9,236 nucleotides of DNA from an uncultured bacterium (GCA_947649215.1 CANSQW010000032.1:1-9236), one strand, 5' to 3'; positions 1-6,451 are shown, counted from the stretch's first letter. Numbers and translations are program-made. Notes: generated from the letters alone by a model not told the origin.

Positions 1-29
1 GTGGGCTCGGAGATGTGTATAAGAGACAG
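1..29 (+). other. Nextera transposase adapter remnant (not genomic)
   Basis: The first 29 bases match the 3' part of the Illumina Nextera read-2 transposase adapter, ending in the 19-bp mosaic end (AGATGTGTATAAGAGACAG, 11-29). Genomic sequence starts at about base 30. Translating across it gives the familiar artefact peptides MCIRDS on the plus strand and VSYTHLRAH on the minus strand, so any protein that includes these residues is false there. The window therefore begins at an untrimmed contig end. Confidence 0.97.
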
Positions 30-1041
30 TGTGAAGCGCCTGCCAGGCACGCATGCGATCGCCGTCGGAGGCCGCGAGCGCCTCCTGAGCCGCCTCGAGC
101 CCGAAGTCCGCGGCTATCTCGGCAGCTTGGCAGCCGGTGAAGGGCACGCCACCTGGGCCGTCGCACTCCCCCGCCGCATCCCACGCGTGGAGCGGATGGC
201 GCGGCGAGGGCGCCTGGCGAGCCGGCACGAGCAGCGTCGCGCCCTCCATCATGGTGCCCACGCCGCCGGCGAGAGCCTCGGCGGCGGCGTGGCCGGTGAT
301 GTCGTGGGACCCGGGCGTGACCTCCACCGGGTCGCTCGCCAGCTCCTCGGAGGCGTCGCCGGTGGCGACGTGGCGGTGCGCGAGCATCCGATGCTCCAGG
401 TAGACCGCCGCGCGGGAGAGCGGAAAACAGATGGCGAAGTAGAGCACGGCCGCCGCCACGTAGGCAGGCCCGTAGTAGCTCGTGTCGCCGGCGAACGAGT
501 TGGAGAAGTACATGAGCTCGCCGCCGGCGATGAGCGCGAGCACGCTCGTGTTCTTCACGAGGTTGGCCGCCTGCACGGCCAGGGGCGGCAGGATGATGCG
601 CATGGCCTGGGGCAGGATGACGAGCGTCATCGTCTGGACGGGCGAGAAGCCCTGGGAGCGCGCCGCCTCGAACTGCCCGCGGTGGATGGAGCCGATGCCG
701 GAGCGCACCACCTCGGAGATGTAGCCGCCGTGGTAGACGCCGATGGCGAGCACGCCGATCCAGAACGACGCGAGCGTGAGCCCGATGAGCGGGAACACCG
801 CGTAGAGGACGAACACCTGCAAAAGCAGGGGGATGTTCTGCACCACCTCGACGTAGACGCGCGTGACGACGCGCAGGGCGCGGTGGCGCGACACGGAGAG
901 CACGCCGAACGCGAACCCGAGCGCAAGCGCGATGACGAGCGCGAGCGCGGAGATGCCCACCGTGGTGCCGAAGGCCGCCAGGATGTCCGGCCAGCGCTCG
1001 GCGAGCGCCGCCCACTTGTAGGGTGCGAAGACCTCGCCCAT
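30..1041 (-). CDS. Polar amino acid ABC transporter permease (HisM/GlnP type), long C-terminal tail, 3' end cut by contig edge
   Basis: Membrane subunit of an amino acid importer. From ATG at 1041 the frame stays open to the contig edge, giving 337 genuine codons before the adapter. Residues 1-227 look like a complete HisM/GlnP-family permease: an N-terminal membrane helix at about 23-49, the family segment QNIPLLLQVFVLY at 68-80, the EAA loop that docks on the ATPase at about 125-146 (EAARSQGF...LPQA), and further helices near 160-175 and 195-213. Family members are usually about 215-240 residues, so the 110 or more residues after 227 are extra. That tail is Ala/Gly/Glu-rich with no recognised domain or membrane helix, but most of its codons end in G or C, which suggests real coding. 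The ATG overlaps the stop of the binding-protein gene by one base (TGATG), so the two are probably translationally coupled. The true C-terminus is unknown. Confidence 0.93.
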
Positions 1042-1973
1042 CACGCCCCGCCCCCTTCCGCGCCCGCAGGGGCGCCGGCGTCGAGCGCGTCGTCGGCCGG
1101 GTCGCCCGCGCCAAGGCCCGTGCTGCCCGCCGCCTCCTCGGCCTCCACGTCGGCCTCGGTCACGAGCGAGAGCCCCCAGCGCTCCTTGAGCGCGCGCAGG
1201 GTGCCGTCAGCCTCCATGGCGGCGATGGCCTCGTCGATGGGGGCCGACAGAGCGCTGCCCTTGCGCGTGGCCACGCCGTACTCCTGCGGCGCGAACCGCG
1301 TGGGCAGCAGGAACGTGGAGGCGTCCTGATAGCCCAGGAGAATGGAGCTGTCCACCGAGAAGGCGGCCACGCGCCCGGCCACGAGCGCGATCTTGATCTC
1401 GGGGTAGGTGGCGTACTCGGCGAACTTGAGCGTGATGCCCAGCTCGCGCGCGGCCTGCCCCAGCTTGTCCTTGGTGGTGGCCGAGAGCGCCACGCCCACC
1501 GTCTTGCCGTCAAGCCCGGCCAGGTCGGCGATGCCCGAGTCCTTGCGCACGAGCACGCCGATATGGTCGATGTAGTAGGGCCGCGAGAAGTCGTAGCTGC
1601 GCTTGCGCTGCTCGGTGATGGTGAAGGTGGCGAGCGTCGCGTCCAGGGTGCCGTTGTCGAGCATGGCGCCGCGCGTGGTGACGTTCACGCCCGTCACCTC
1701 GAGCGCGTCGGGGCTGCCCTTGAGGCGGGCGGCGAGCTCGCGGGCCACGTCCACCTCGAGCCCCTCCACCGAGCCGGTCTCGGGGTTCTGGAACCCGAAG
1801 CCGGGCACGTCGATCTTGGTGCCCACGCGCAGCACGTCGCCGGACGGGGCGCAGCCGGACAGGACCGACCCGGCGCCGCCCAGCAGGCAGGCGGCAGCCG
1901 CGGCGGTCGACAGGCGCACGAAGGAGCGGCGCGAGAGGGCGGTGGGGGCGGCCGGAGGCATCAGGCGTCTCAC
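1041..1973 (-). CDS. Amino acid ABC transporter substrate-binding lipoprotein (family 3)
   Basis: Extracytoplasmic receptor of the importer, 310 aa from GTG at 1973. An ATG at 1961 (residue 5) is an equally possible start; neither has a strong ribosome site. The N-terminus combines a twin-arginine motif (SRRSFVRL, 14-21), a hydrophobic Ala/Leu stretch and a lipobox ending LSGC with Cys41, so it looks like a Tat-exported lipoprotein. The binding domain spans about 47-267 and contains the family-3 segment ATFTITEQRKRSYDFSRPYY at 115-134. The C-terminal ~40 residues are an Ala/Gly/Asp-rich low-complexity tail, probably disordered. The gene lies 8 nt after the ATPase stop and overlaps the permease start by one base. 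Ligand is probably a polar amino acid such as glutamine, glutamate or aspartate; this is family inference and the exact ligand cannot be read here. Confidence 0.92.
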   Translation of the reverse strand: MRRLMPPAAPTALSRRSFVRLSTAAAAACLLGGAGSVLSGCAPSGDVLRVGTKIDVPGFGFQNPETGSVEGLEVDVARELAARLKGSPDALEVTGVNVTTRGAMLDNGTLDATLATFTITEQRKRSYDFSRPYYIDHIGVLVRKDSGIADLAGLDGKTVGVALSATTKDKLGQAARELGITLKFAEYATYPEIKIALVAGRVAAFSVDSSILLGYQDASTFLLPTRFAPQEYGVATRKGSALSAPIDEAIAAMEADGTLRALKERWGLSLVTEADVEAEEAAGSTGLGAGDPADDALDAGAPAGAEGGGA

Positions 1974-1981
1974 GGGCGGGC

Positions 1982-2713
1982 CTAGAGGATCTTCGAGAGG
2001 AACGCCTTGATGCGGGCGTTGTCCGTCTCGCGGAAGATGTAGTCGGGCGTTCCCTCGTCCACCACCAGGCCGTTCTCCATGAACACCACCTTGTCGGCGG
2101 CGTCGCGGGCCAGGCCCATCTCGTGGGTGACCATGACGATGGTCATGTTGGTCTCGGCGAGCGACTTGATGACGTCGAGCACCTCGTTGACCATCTCGGG
2201 GTCGAGCGCGCTCGTCGGCTCGTCGAGCAGCATGATCTTGGGATGCATGTTGAGGGCGCGGGCGATGGCGACGCGCTGCTGCTGGCCGCCGGAGAGCTGG
2301 TCGGGGTACTTGTCGAGCTTGGACGCGAGGCCCACGCGCTCCAGGTAGGCCACGGCGGCCTCCTCGGCCTGGGCCTTGGGCACCTTGAGCACCTTCTCCG
2401 GCGCGAACGTGACGTTCTCGAGCACCGTCTTGTGGGGGTAGAGGTTGTAGCCCTGGAACACCATGGCCACCTCGCTCGCGAGCTTGCGCGTGTCCACCTT
2501 GCGTGCCATGAGGTCCATGCCGTCCACGACGATGGCGCCCGAGTCCGGTCGCTCGAGCGCGTTGATGCAGCGGATGAGGACGCTCTTGCCCGAGCCGGAC
2601 GGCCCGATGATGACGACCTTCTCACCCTCGTCCACGTCGAGCGAGACGCCCTTGAGCGCCTCGACCTTGCCGAAGTTCTTGCGGATGTCCCGGACGGAGA
2701 TGAGGGGATCCAC
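1982..2713 (-). CDS. Polar amino acid ABC transporter ATP-binding protein (GlnQ type)
   Basis: Cytoplasmic ATPase that powers the importer, 243 aa, the usual length for GlnQ/HisP proteins. Visible motifs in order: Walker A GPSGSGKS (about 37-44), Q-loop VFQGYNLYPHKT (here QGYNLYPH where QQFNLFPH is common), ABC signature LSGGQQQR, Walker B IMLLDEPTSALD and switch histidine VTHEM. The start is GTG at 2713, supported by an AGGAG ribosome site at 2723-2727 with a 9-nt spacer. It is the first gene of the ATPase, binding protein, permease order on the minus strand, and its TAG stop is only 8 nt before the binding-protein start. The 99 nt between it and the DUF1385 gene hold no clear T-rich terminator, so some read-through from upstream cannot be excluded. 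Function as an amino acid importer ATPase is secure; substrate is not. Confidence 0.96.
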   Translation of the reverse strand: MDPLISVRDIRKNFGKVEALKGVSLDVDEGEKVVIIGPSGSGKSVLIRCINALERPDSGAIVVDGMDLMARKVDTRKLASEVAMVFQGYNLYPHKTVLENVTFAPEKVLKVPKAQAEEAAVAYLERVGLASKLDKYPDQLSGGQQQRVAIARALNMHPKIMLLDEPTSALDPEMVNEVLDVIKSLAETNMTIVMVTHEMGLARDAADKVVFMENGLVVDEGTPDYIFRETDNARIKAFLSKIL

Positions 2714-2812
2714 GCTGCCACGCTCCTATCTGCTCCTCAACCGATAGCCTCGTGACATGGTAGCGCCGCGGCCGGCGCCGTTGATTTCGCGGGGTAAACA
2801 GGACCTCGACGG

Positions 2813-4108
2813 TTAGCGGACGCCCCCGGCGCGCGCCTCGGCCTCCTCGCGGGCGAGCACCCGCTCCATGGCCGCGATGGCGCAGGCCAGCTGCTCGTCA
2901 TCCGGCTCGTTGGTGGTGAGGTACTGCATCTGCATGCCTGGCCAGAGGATCACCCTCACCAGCGGGTTGTCCGGATGCGACCCGGCCCACTTCACCGTGA
3001 TCTCGTAGGAGATGCCGGCGATGACGGGCATGAGCAGGATGCGCACGGCCACCACAAGCGCGAGCTTCGGCGCGCCGTCCGGCACGCCCCAGGCGTCGAT
3101 GAGCGCATTCACGGGGAAGATGGTGTACACGAAGATGGCGATCACCATCACCATGATGAGGAACGCCGTGCCGCAGCGCACGTGCAGCCGCGGGAAGGAG
3201 CGGGCGTTCTCGGGCGTGAGGGGCAGCTCATGCTCGTAGCAGTGGATGGTCTTGTGCTCGGCGCCGTGGTAGGCGAACATGCGCCGGATGTCCTCCATGC
3301 GCCCGATGAGCCACAGGTAGAACACGAACACAGCCACGCGCAGAAGGCCGTCGACGACGTTCCAGAGCACAGTGTGCTGGTCGTACTCGCCCACGATGAG
3401 GTTGGTGAGGAAGGCGGGGGCCACGATGAACAGCACCACGCCCAGCAGAAGGCCGATGCCCATGGCCACCGCCATCTCGCGCTTGCCGAACGAGTCGGAC
3501 TCCCCCGCCTCCGCGGCGGGCGCAGGACCCTCTGGGGCGCCCTCGACCACCTCGAGCGTGCGCTGCGCGCCCAGCGCGTCGACGGCCTCCTCGGGCCGCC
3601 CGAAGTCGCGCCGCCAGGAGAACCGGCCGCCTTCGCCGTCGGACGCCTCCCGCGAGGCGCCATCGCCGGCTGCGGAGGGAGGGTCTGCGGGCGACGCCGC
3701 AGGCGCGGAAGCGGAACGAGCGCGCTCGGCAGATGCGACGTCGGCCACCACCTCAGCCTCGGCGTGGTCCTCGGCCGCCAGGGCCTCCTCGGCCGCGCGC
3801 GCAGAGCCTTCCTCGTCGCCGAAGGCGTGGAGCGCCGCTATCTCGAGGGCCTTGTAGCCGAGCAGGAGCGATTCCACGAGGGCGCGGCAGCCGCGCACGA
3901 GCGGCCAGTACATCCAGCCGTTGCGATCGGCGCCGCTCGCCAGGTCGTGCTCCTCCACGTAGATGCCGCCATCAGGCTCGCGCACGGCCACGGCCCAGTT
4001 GTAGCGGCCGCGCATCATGATGCCCTCGATGAGGGCCTGGCCGCCGACGTGGGTCTTGCGCGCGCCGTCCTCTGCGAACGCGCGCGCGAGGTCGCCTTCC
4101 TTTCCCAT
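2813..4108 (-). CDS. DUF1385 (YqhQ-like) membrane protein with a large low-complexity insert
   Basis: Polytopic membrane protein of unknown function, 431 aa. Family marks: GGQALIEGIMMRG at 22-34, the motif HGAEHKTIHCYE at 281-292, LHVRCGTAFLIM at 308-319, and a C-terminal PGMQMQYLTTNEPDDEQL at 390-407. Hydrophobic segments lie near 212-238, 249-269, 313-333 and 346-368. DUF1385 proteins are commonly about 300 residues; the excess here is mostly a segment at about 98-207, rich in Ala, Glu, Ser and Pro, which looks disordered and cytosolic. The frame starts at ATG 4108, 11 nt after the thyX stop, with only a weak G-rich stretch as ribosome site, so it is probably cotranscribed with thyX. No enzymatic role can be deduced from the sequence. 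Confidence 0.93.
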   Translation of the reverse strand: MGKEGDLARAFAEDGARKTHVGGQALIEGIMMRGRYNWAVAVREPDGGIYVEEHDLASGADRNGWMYWPLVRGCRALVESLLLGYKALEIAALHAFGDEEGSARAAEEALAAEDHAEAEVVADVASAERARSASAPAASPADPPSAAGDGASREASDGEGGRFSWRRDFGRPEEAVDALGAQRTLEVVEGAPEGPAPAAEAGESDSFGKREMAVAMGIGLLLGVVLFIVAPAFLTNLIVGEYDQHTVLWNVVDGLLRVAVFVFYLWLIGRMEDIRRMFAYHGAEHKTIHCYEHELPLTPENARSFPRLHVRCGTAFLIMVMVIAIFVYTIFPVNALIDAWGVPDGAPKLALVVAVRILLMPVIAGISYEITVKWAGSHPDNPLVRVILWPGMQMQYLTTNEPDDEQLACAIAAMERVLAREEAEARAGGVR

Positions 4109-4119
4109 GGGCCCGCCCG

Positions 4120-4800
4120 CTAGCCGCGCGTCACGCGGGGATAGGGGTTTCCGCAGGTCATCTTGCCCTCAGGGCAGGCACCGTGGACGCAGGGAGCGCC
4201 GGCGTCCACGAAGATGAAGGGCGCGGTGGGGCGCGCCAGCTCCAGCATGCGGTGCGCCAGCTCGCGGATCTCCCACTGGGCACGGTTGCAGCAGCGCAGC
4301 TCGAAGAAGTGCAGCAGCTCGCGCACGTTCATGGTGACGACGATCTTCGTCTCGGCGGCGTTGGGCAAAAGGTAGCGCGCGTCCTCGGCAGGGATGCCGG
4401 CCTCGAGCAGGCGCTCATAGGCGGCGATGGCGGCCTCGATGGCCTCGTCGAACACGCGGCTGGCCTCGGGATCGTCGGCCACCGAGCCGGGCTTGACCGT
4501 CTCCAGGCCGTCGGTGAACTTCACGTAGCGCTGGGACTGCTGGTTGAAGCTGGCGATGCGGTGGCGCACGAGCTGATGGGTGAGCGCGCGCGAGACGCCG
4601 TCGATGGCGAAGGTGTAGCTCGCATGCTCGAGGGTGGAGAAGTGCCCCGACCCCATGATGGTCGTGAGCACGCTCTCCACGCGCTCGGGGGGCATGGTCT
4701 CCATGAGCTCGGCCGCGCCGACGGGCGCGTAGCACAGGCGCGCCGCCGTGGCGATGGCGCGCTCGGGATCGGGGGTGTGGTAGAGAAGCTCGACGTGCAT
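4120..4800 (-). CDS. thyX: Flavin-dependent thymidylate synthase ThyX
   Basis: Makes dTMP from dUMP with FAD, NAD(P)H and methylenetetrahydrofolate in the cytoplasm. The 226-aa product has the diagnostic ThyX motif RHRX7S at 79-89 (RHRIASFNQQS) followed by QRY, and the conserved segment LRCCNRAQWEIRELA at 168-182. The end carries a Cys-rich stretch (C204, C209, C216; CVHGACPEGKMTCG), a tail I believe is common in anaerobe ThyX proteins. The frame is open up to 4923, but ATG at 4800 is the right start: it has an upstream GAAAGG ribosome site (4807-4812, 6-nt spacer) and begins with the expected MHVELLYHTPDP. The upstream extension would run into the rubredoxin-gene terminator and is Arg/Ala-rich shadow sequence. 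The DUF1385 gene follows after 11 nt. Confidence 0.97.
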   Translation of the reverse strand: MHVELLYHTPDPERAIATAARLCYAPVGAAELMETMPPERVESVLTTIMGSGHFSTLEHASYTFAIDGVSRALTHQLVRHRIASFNQQSQRYVKFTDGLETVKPGSVADDPEASRVFDEAIEAAIAAYERLLEAGIPAEDARYLLPNAAETKIVVTMNVRELLHFFELRCCNRAQWEIRELAHRMLELARPTAPFIFVDAGAPCVHGACPEGKMTCGNPYPRVTRG

Positions 4801-4806
4801 GGGGTT

Positions 4807-4812
4807 CCTTTC
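4807..4812 (-). promoter_or_regulatory. Ribosome binding site of thyX
   Basis: GAAAGG on the minus strand, 6 nt before ATG 4800. It decides the start against the longer open frame reaching 4923. Confidence 0.75.
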
Positions 4813-4848
4813 GAGAGGGGCCGCGCAGGCGGCCGTTCGTCCTCCGAA

Positions 4849-4854
4849 AGTATA
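4849..4854 (-). promoter_or_regulatory. Possible -10 box for thyX
   Basis: TATACT on the minus strand, in an AT-rich patch (GATATACTTT) within otherwise GC-rich sequence, between the upstream terminator and thyX. It would place transcription start about 40 nt before the ATG. No good -35 hexamer is seen 16-18 nt upstream, so this is tentative. Confidence 0.4.
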
Positions 4855-4898
4855 TCGGGCGCACGCCGCGGCGACGGAGCCGCGCGGGCAAGCCGCCG

Positions 4899-4940
4899 AA
4901 AAAACACGGCGGGGTGCCCCCACGCGAGGGCGCCCCGCCG
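4899..4940 (-). terminator. Intrinsic terminator of the rubredoxin-fusion gene
   Basis: A 13-bp GC-rich stem with one mismatch or wobble position (arms 4928-4940 and 4907-4919, loop 4920-4927) is followed on the minus strand by a six-T run (4904-4899). It begins about 20 nt past the stop at 4960 and separates this gene from thyX. Confidence 0.9.
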
Positions 4941-4959
4941 CGCAGGCGATTGGGGGGGC

Positions 4960-5634
4960 TTAAAGGCGGACGCGCTCGAACATCTCGCGGCCGACGCCGC
5001 AGATGGGGCAGGCGTAGTCCTCGGGCAGCCCGTCGGGGTAGCCCTCCTCGATGTAGCCGCACACGGTGCACTGCCAGCCCCAGCGCTCGGCCGCGGGCTC
5101 GGCGGGGGCCGCCTCGGCAGGCGCGGCGTCGCCCTGGTAGGACGAGGCCTTGGGAGGCGTCTTGCCACGCAGCACGGTGTGGTAGTAGGCATACGTCATG
5201 GGCTCGGCGTCCGCCAGGCACGCAGCCTCCTCCACCTCGCCGACGAACAGCAGGTGCGTGCCCACGTCAACCACCTGCTCTACGCGCACGGAGAACCGCG
5301 CCACGCCCTGGGAGGTGACGTAGGGAATCTCCGCCGCATCCAGCTCATGCGCGCAGGTGGCGAACTTGTCGAACTCACGGCTCGAGCGGAACCCGAAGGC
5401 GCCGACGAGGTCCATCGTCGCCCCCTGCCCGAGCACCGTGGCGGCAAAGCGGCCCGTCTCCCGGACGGCCTGGGCGGTGGCGTTCTCCTTGTTCAGGGCC
5501 ACCGAGACCCGTGGCGGCGCGGCGGTCACCTGCTGGAACGTGTTGGCCACGCACCCCACCTTGCGCTCGCCTTCCCGCGAGGTGATGAGGTAGAGCCCGT
5601 AGCTCAGGGCGTTGAACGCCGACTTGTCTATCAT
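4960..5634 (-). CDS. High-molecular-weight rubredoxin: flavin reductase domain fused to rubredoxin
   Basis: Redox protein of 224 aa. Residues 1-156 form an FMN-binding flavin reductase-like domain (starts MIDKSAFNALSYGLYLIT; VGCVANTFQQVT at 26-37). An Ala/Pro/Glu linker spans about 160-186. Residues 187-224 are a short rubredoxin with Cys pairs C189-x-x-C192 and C209-x-x-C212 as the iron site. This order is that of Hrb of Moorella thermoacetica, which passes electrons from NADH to the flavodiiron protein FprA that reduces NO or O2. A similar protective role here is inference; no FprA-like partner is in the window. Start: ATG 5634, with AAAGGGG (5640-5646) 5 nt upstream; the open frame continues to 5775 but that part is Arg/Pro-rich and has no family match. 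It appears to be a single-gene transcript ending in the terminator at 4899-4940. Confidence 0.92.
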   Translation of the reverse strand: MIDKSAFNALSYGLYLITSREGERKVGCVANTFQQVTAAPPRVSVALNKENATAQAVRETGRFAATVLGQGATMDLVGAFGFRSSREFDKFATCAHELDAAEIPYVTSQGVARFSVRVEQVVDVGTHLLFVGEVEEAACLADAEPMTYAYYHTVLRGKTPPKASSYQGDAAPAEAAPAEPAAERWGWQCTVCGYIEEGYPDGLPEDYACPICGVGREMFERVRL

Positions 5635-5639
5635 GGAAG

Positions 5640-5646
5640 CCCCTTT
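5640..5646 (-). promoter_or_regulatory. Ribosome binding site of the rubredoxin-fusion gene
   Basis: AAAGGGG on the minus strand, 5 nt before ATG 5634. It fixes this start in preference to upstream starts in the same open frame. Confidence 0.75.
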
Positions 5647-5839
5647 CGTCGTCCGGCCGCGCGGGGGATCCGTCGCCGCCCGCCAGGAAGCAGGGTACCA
5701 CGGCGGGCGGGTCGAGGAGATGCCGCGCGAGCCATCGAGCGGAAAAGGCGTCGCCGTTTCGTTTCCCGCGCGCAACCCGCCCGGCGGCGCGCCGCTCTTC
5801 CCCGGGCGTGCCGCCCGCCGAATGCGTCAAAAAGGTAAC

Positions 5840-5878
5840 GGCTGGCCGTCATGATGCGGCGAGGGCGGCCGTCATAAT
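5840..5878 (+). repeat. Pair of 16-bp direct repeats, possible operator
   Basis: Copies at 5840-5855 and 5863-5878 agree at 13 of 16 positions and share the core GGCCGTCAT (5844-5852 and 5867-5875). Their spacing is 23 bp, close to two helical turns, so both would face the same side of the DNA. The second copy overlaps the candidate -10 box of the Hpt gene. Tandem sites like this are typical of response regulator or repressor binding; the regulator is unknown. Confidence 0.45.
5873..5878 (+). promoter_or_regulatory. Possible -10 box for the Hpt gene
   Basis: CATAAT, five of six bases as in the TATAAT consensus, within the AT-rich stretch TCATAATTACAC. No TTGACA-like -35 stands 16-18 nt upstream, so activation by a bound protein or a different sigma factor is possible. 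It implies a leader of roughly 105 nt. Confidence 0.3.
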
Positions 5879-5978
5879 TACACTGTGAGTAAAGTTCTAC
5901 GAGCCGATGCGCGGTTGCCCCAGGTGACGCGCATGGCGCCCTTCGCGAGGAGCAATCGCTGTTGGGCACCATCACGGG

Positions 5979-5984
5979 AAAGGA
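5979..5984 (+). promoter_or_regulatory. Ribosome binding site of the Hpt gene
   Basis: AAAGGA, 5 nt before ATG 5990. The alternative in-frame GTG at 5885 has no such site. Confidence 0.75.
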
Positions 5985-5989
5985 TTGTG

Positions 5990-6364
5990 ATGACGATGAC
6001 AGCGACGCTGGCCGACAAGCTCGCCCCCTACGGGATTGACTACGTGGATGCCATGGAGCGCTTCGAGGGCAACGAGGCCCTCTTCGAGCGCCTGGCGCTC
6101 AAGTACCTGGGCGACACCCACTTCGCCGGGCTCGTGGCCGCCCTTGAGGTGAAGGACTTCGACGACGCCTACAACCAGGCCCACAGCCTGAAGGGCGTCG
6201 CCGGCAACCTCTCCCTGCGCACCCTCTACGAGGCCGCCACCTACGAGTCCGACGCCCTGCACGCCGGCGAGTACGAGGCCGCCGAAAAGCACCTCCCCCA
6301 GGTGGAGGAGGCCCACAAGAAGGCCGTCGAGGGCCTCGAGGCCCTGCGGGACGGGACGCTGTAG
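5990..6364 (+). CDS. Stand-alone histidine phosphotransfer (Hpt) domain protein
   Basis: Small cytoplasmic phosphorelay intermediate, 124 aa from ATG 5990. The phosphoacceptor motif AHSLKGVAGNLS lies at 64-75 with His65, flanked by helices as expected for a four-helix Hpt bundle (for example 27-51, 56-80 and 87-119). There is no kinase, receiver or membrane segment, so it must take phosphate from a hybrid kinase and pass it to a response regulator encoded elsewhere; neither is in the window. Start choice: the open frame reaches back to GTG 5885, but those 35 codons lack a ribosome site and look unlike the rest, while ATG 5990 has AAAGGA 5 nt upstream. It is the only plus-strand gene and converges on the binding-protein gene at 6496, separated by a bidirectional terminator. 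It could in principle be a degenerate Hpt, but the active-site motif is intact. Confidence 0.92.
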   Translation: MTMTATLADKLAPYGIDYVDAMERFEGNEALFERLALKYLGDTHFAGLVAALEVKDFDDAYNQAHSLKGVAGNLSLRTLYEAATYESDALHAGEYEAAEKHLPQVEEAHKKAVEGLEALRDGTL

Positions 6365-6406
6365 GGCCCGAAAATAAGAAGAGGGACGGCCAAACGAGAA
6401 TTGACC

Positions 6407-6451
6407 CAAAAAGTGGGGCCGGAAACAGGAGTTTCCGGCCTCACTTGTTTT
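6407..6451. terminator. Bidirectional intrinsic terminator
   Basis: Arms 6411-6426 and 6431-6446 form a 16-bp stem with one G-T wobble and a 4-nt loop AGGA. On the plus strand it is followed by TTGTTTT (6445-6451); on the minus strand the A-run 6408-6412 becomes a T5 tract. It lies between convergent genes (Hpt ending at 6364, binding protein ending at 6496) and can serve both. Confidence 0.85.

Larger units (their letters stand above)
5647..5989. other. Divergent intergenic region without a gene
   Basis: About 350 bp between the start sites of the rubredoxin-fusion gene (minus) and the Hpt gene (plus). Open frames here are Arg/Pro-rich, lack ribosome sites and look non-coding. The left part is very GC-rich and includes a perfect 12-bp palindrome at 5784-5795. 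The right part (about 5820-5900) is more AT-rich and holds a possible promoter and a pair of direct repeats. No clear promoter for the minus-strand gene was found. Confidence 0.6.

Noticed and set aside
1..1329. Plus-strand open frame of 442 codons from the window edge
   Set aside because: It begins in the adapter sequence, is rich in His/Arg/Glu/Gly shadow composition, and lies opposite the clear permease and binding-protein genes.
1023..1985. Plus-strand open frame of 320 codons opposite the family-3 binding-protein gene
   Set aside because: Shadow of the binding-protein gene; Arg/Gly/Ala-rich with no recognisable domain.
2763..2778. GC hairpin between the DUF1385 gene and the ABC ATPase gene as a terminator
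   Set aside because: The stem is only 6 bp with a 4-nt loop and no T-run follows on either strand, so it does not qualify as an intrinsic terminator.
2975..4123. Plus-strand open frame of 382 codons opposite the DUF1385 gene
   Set aside because: Very rich in His, Arg and Gly, with no ribosome site. The minus-strand frame carries the conserved family motifs.
4801..4923. N-terminal extension of ThyX to 4923
   Set aside because: It would start inside the terminator of the preceding gene, and the added residues do not match the family.
5784..5795. Perfect 12-bp GC palindrome as an operator
   Set aside because: Made only of G and C in very GC-rich sequence, where such palindromes arise by chance. 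Nothing ties it to a promoter.
4183..5838. Plus-strand open frame of 551 codons
   Set aside because: It runs antisense across thyX, a strong terminator, the rubredoxin-fusion gene and the intergenic region. It has a GC-shadow composition and no domain.
5885..5989. N-terminal extension of the Hpt protein from GTG 5885
   Set aside because: No ribosome site precedes the GTG, the 35 residues are unlike an Hpt domain, and ATG 5990 has a good site.
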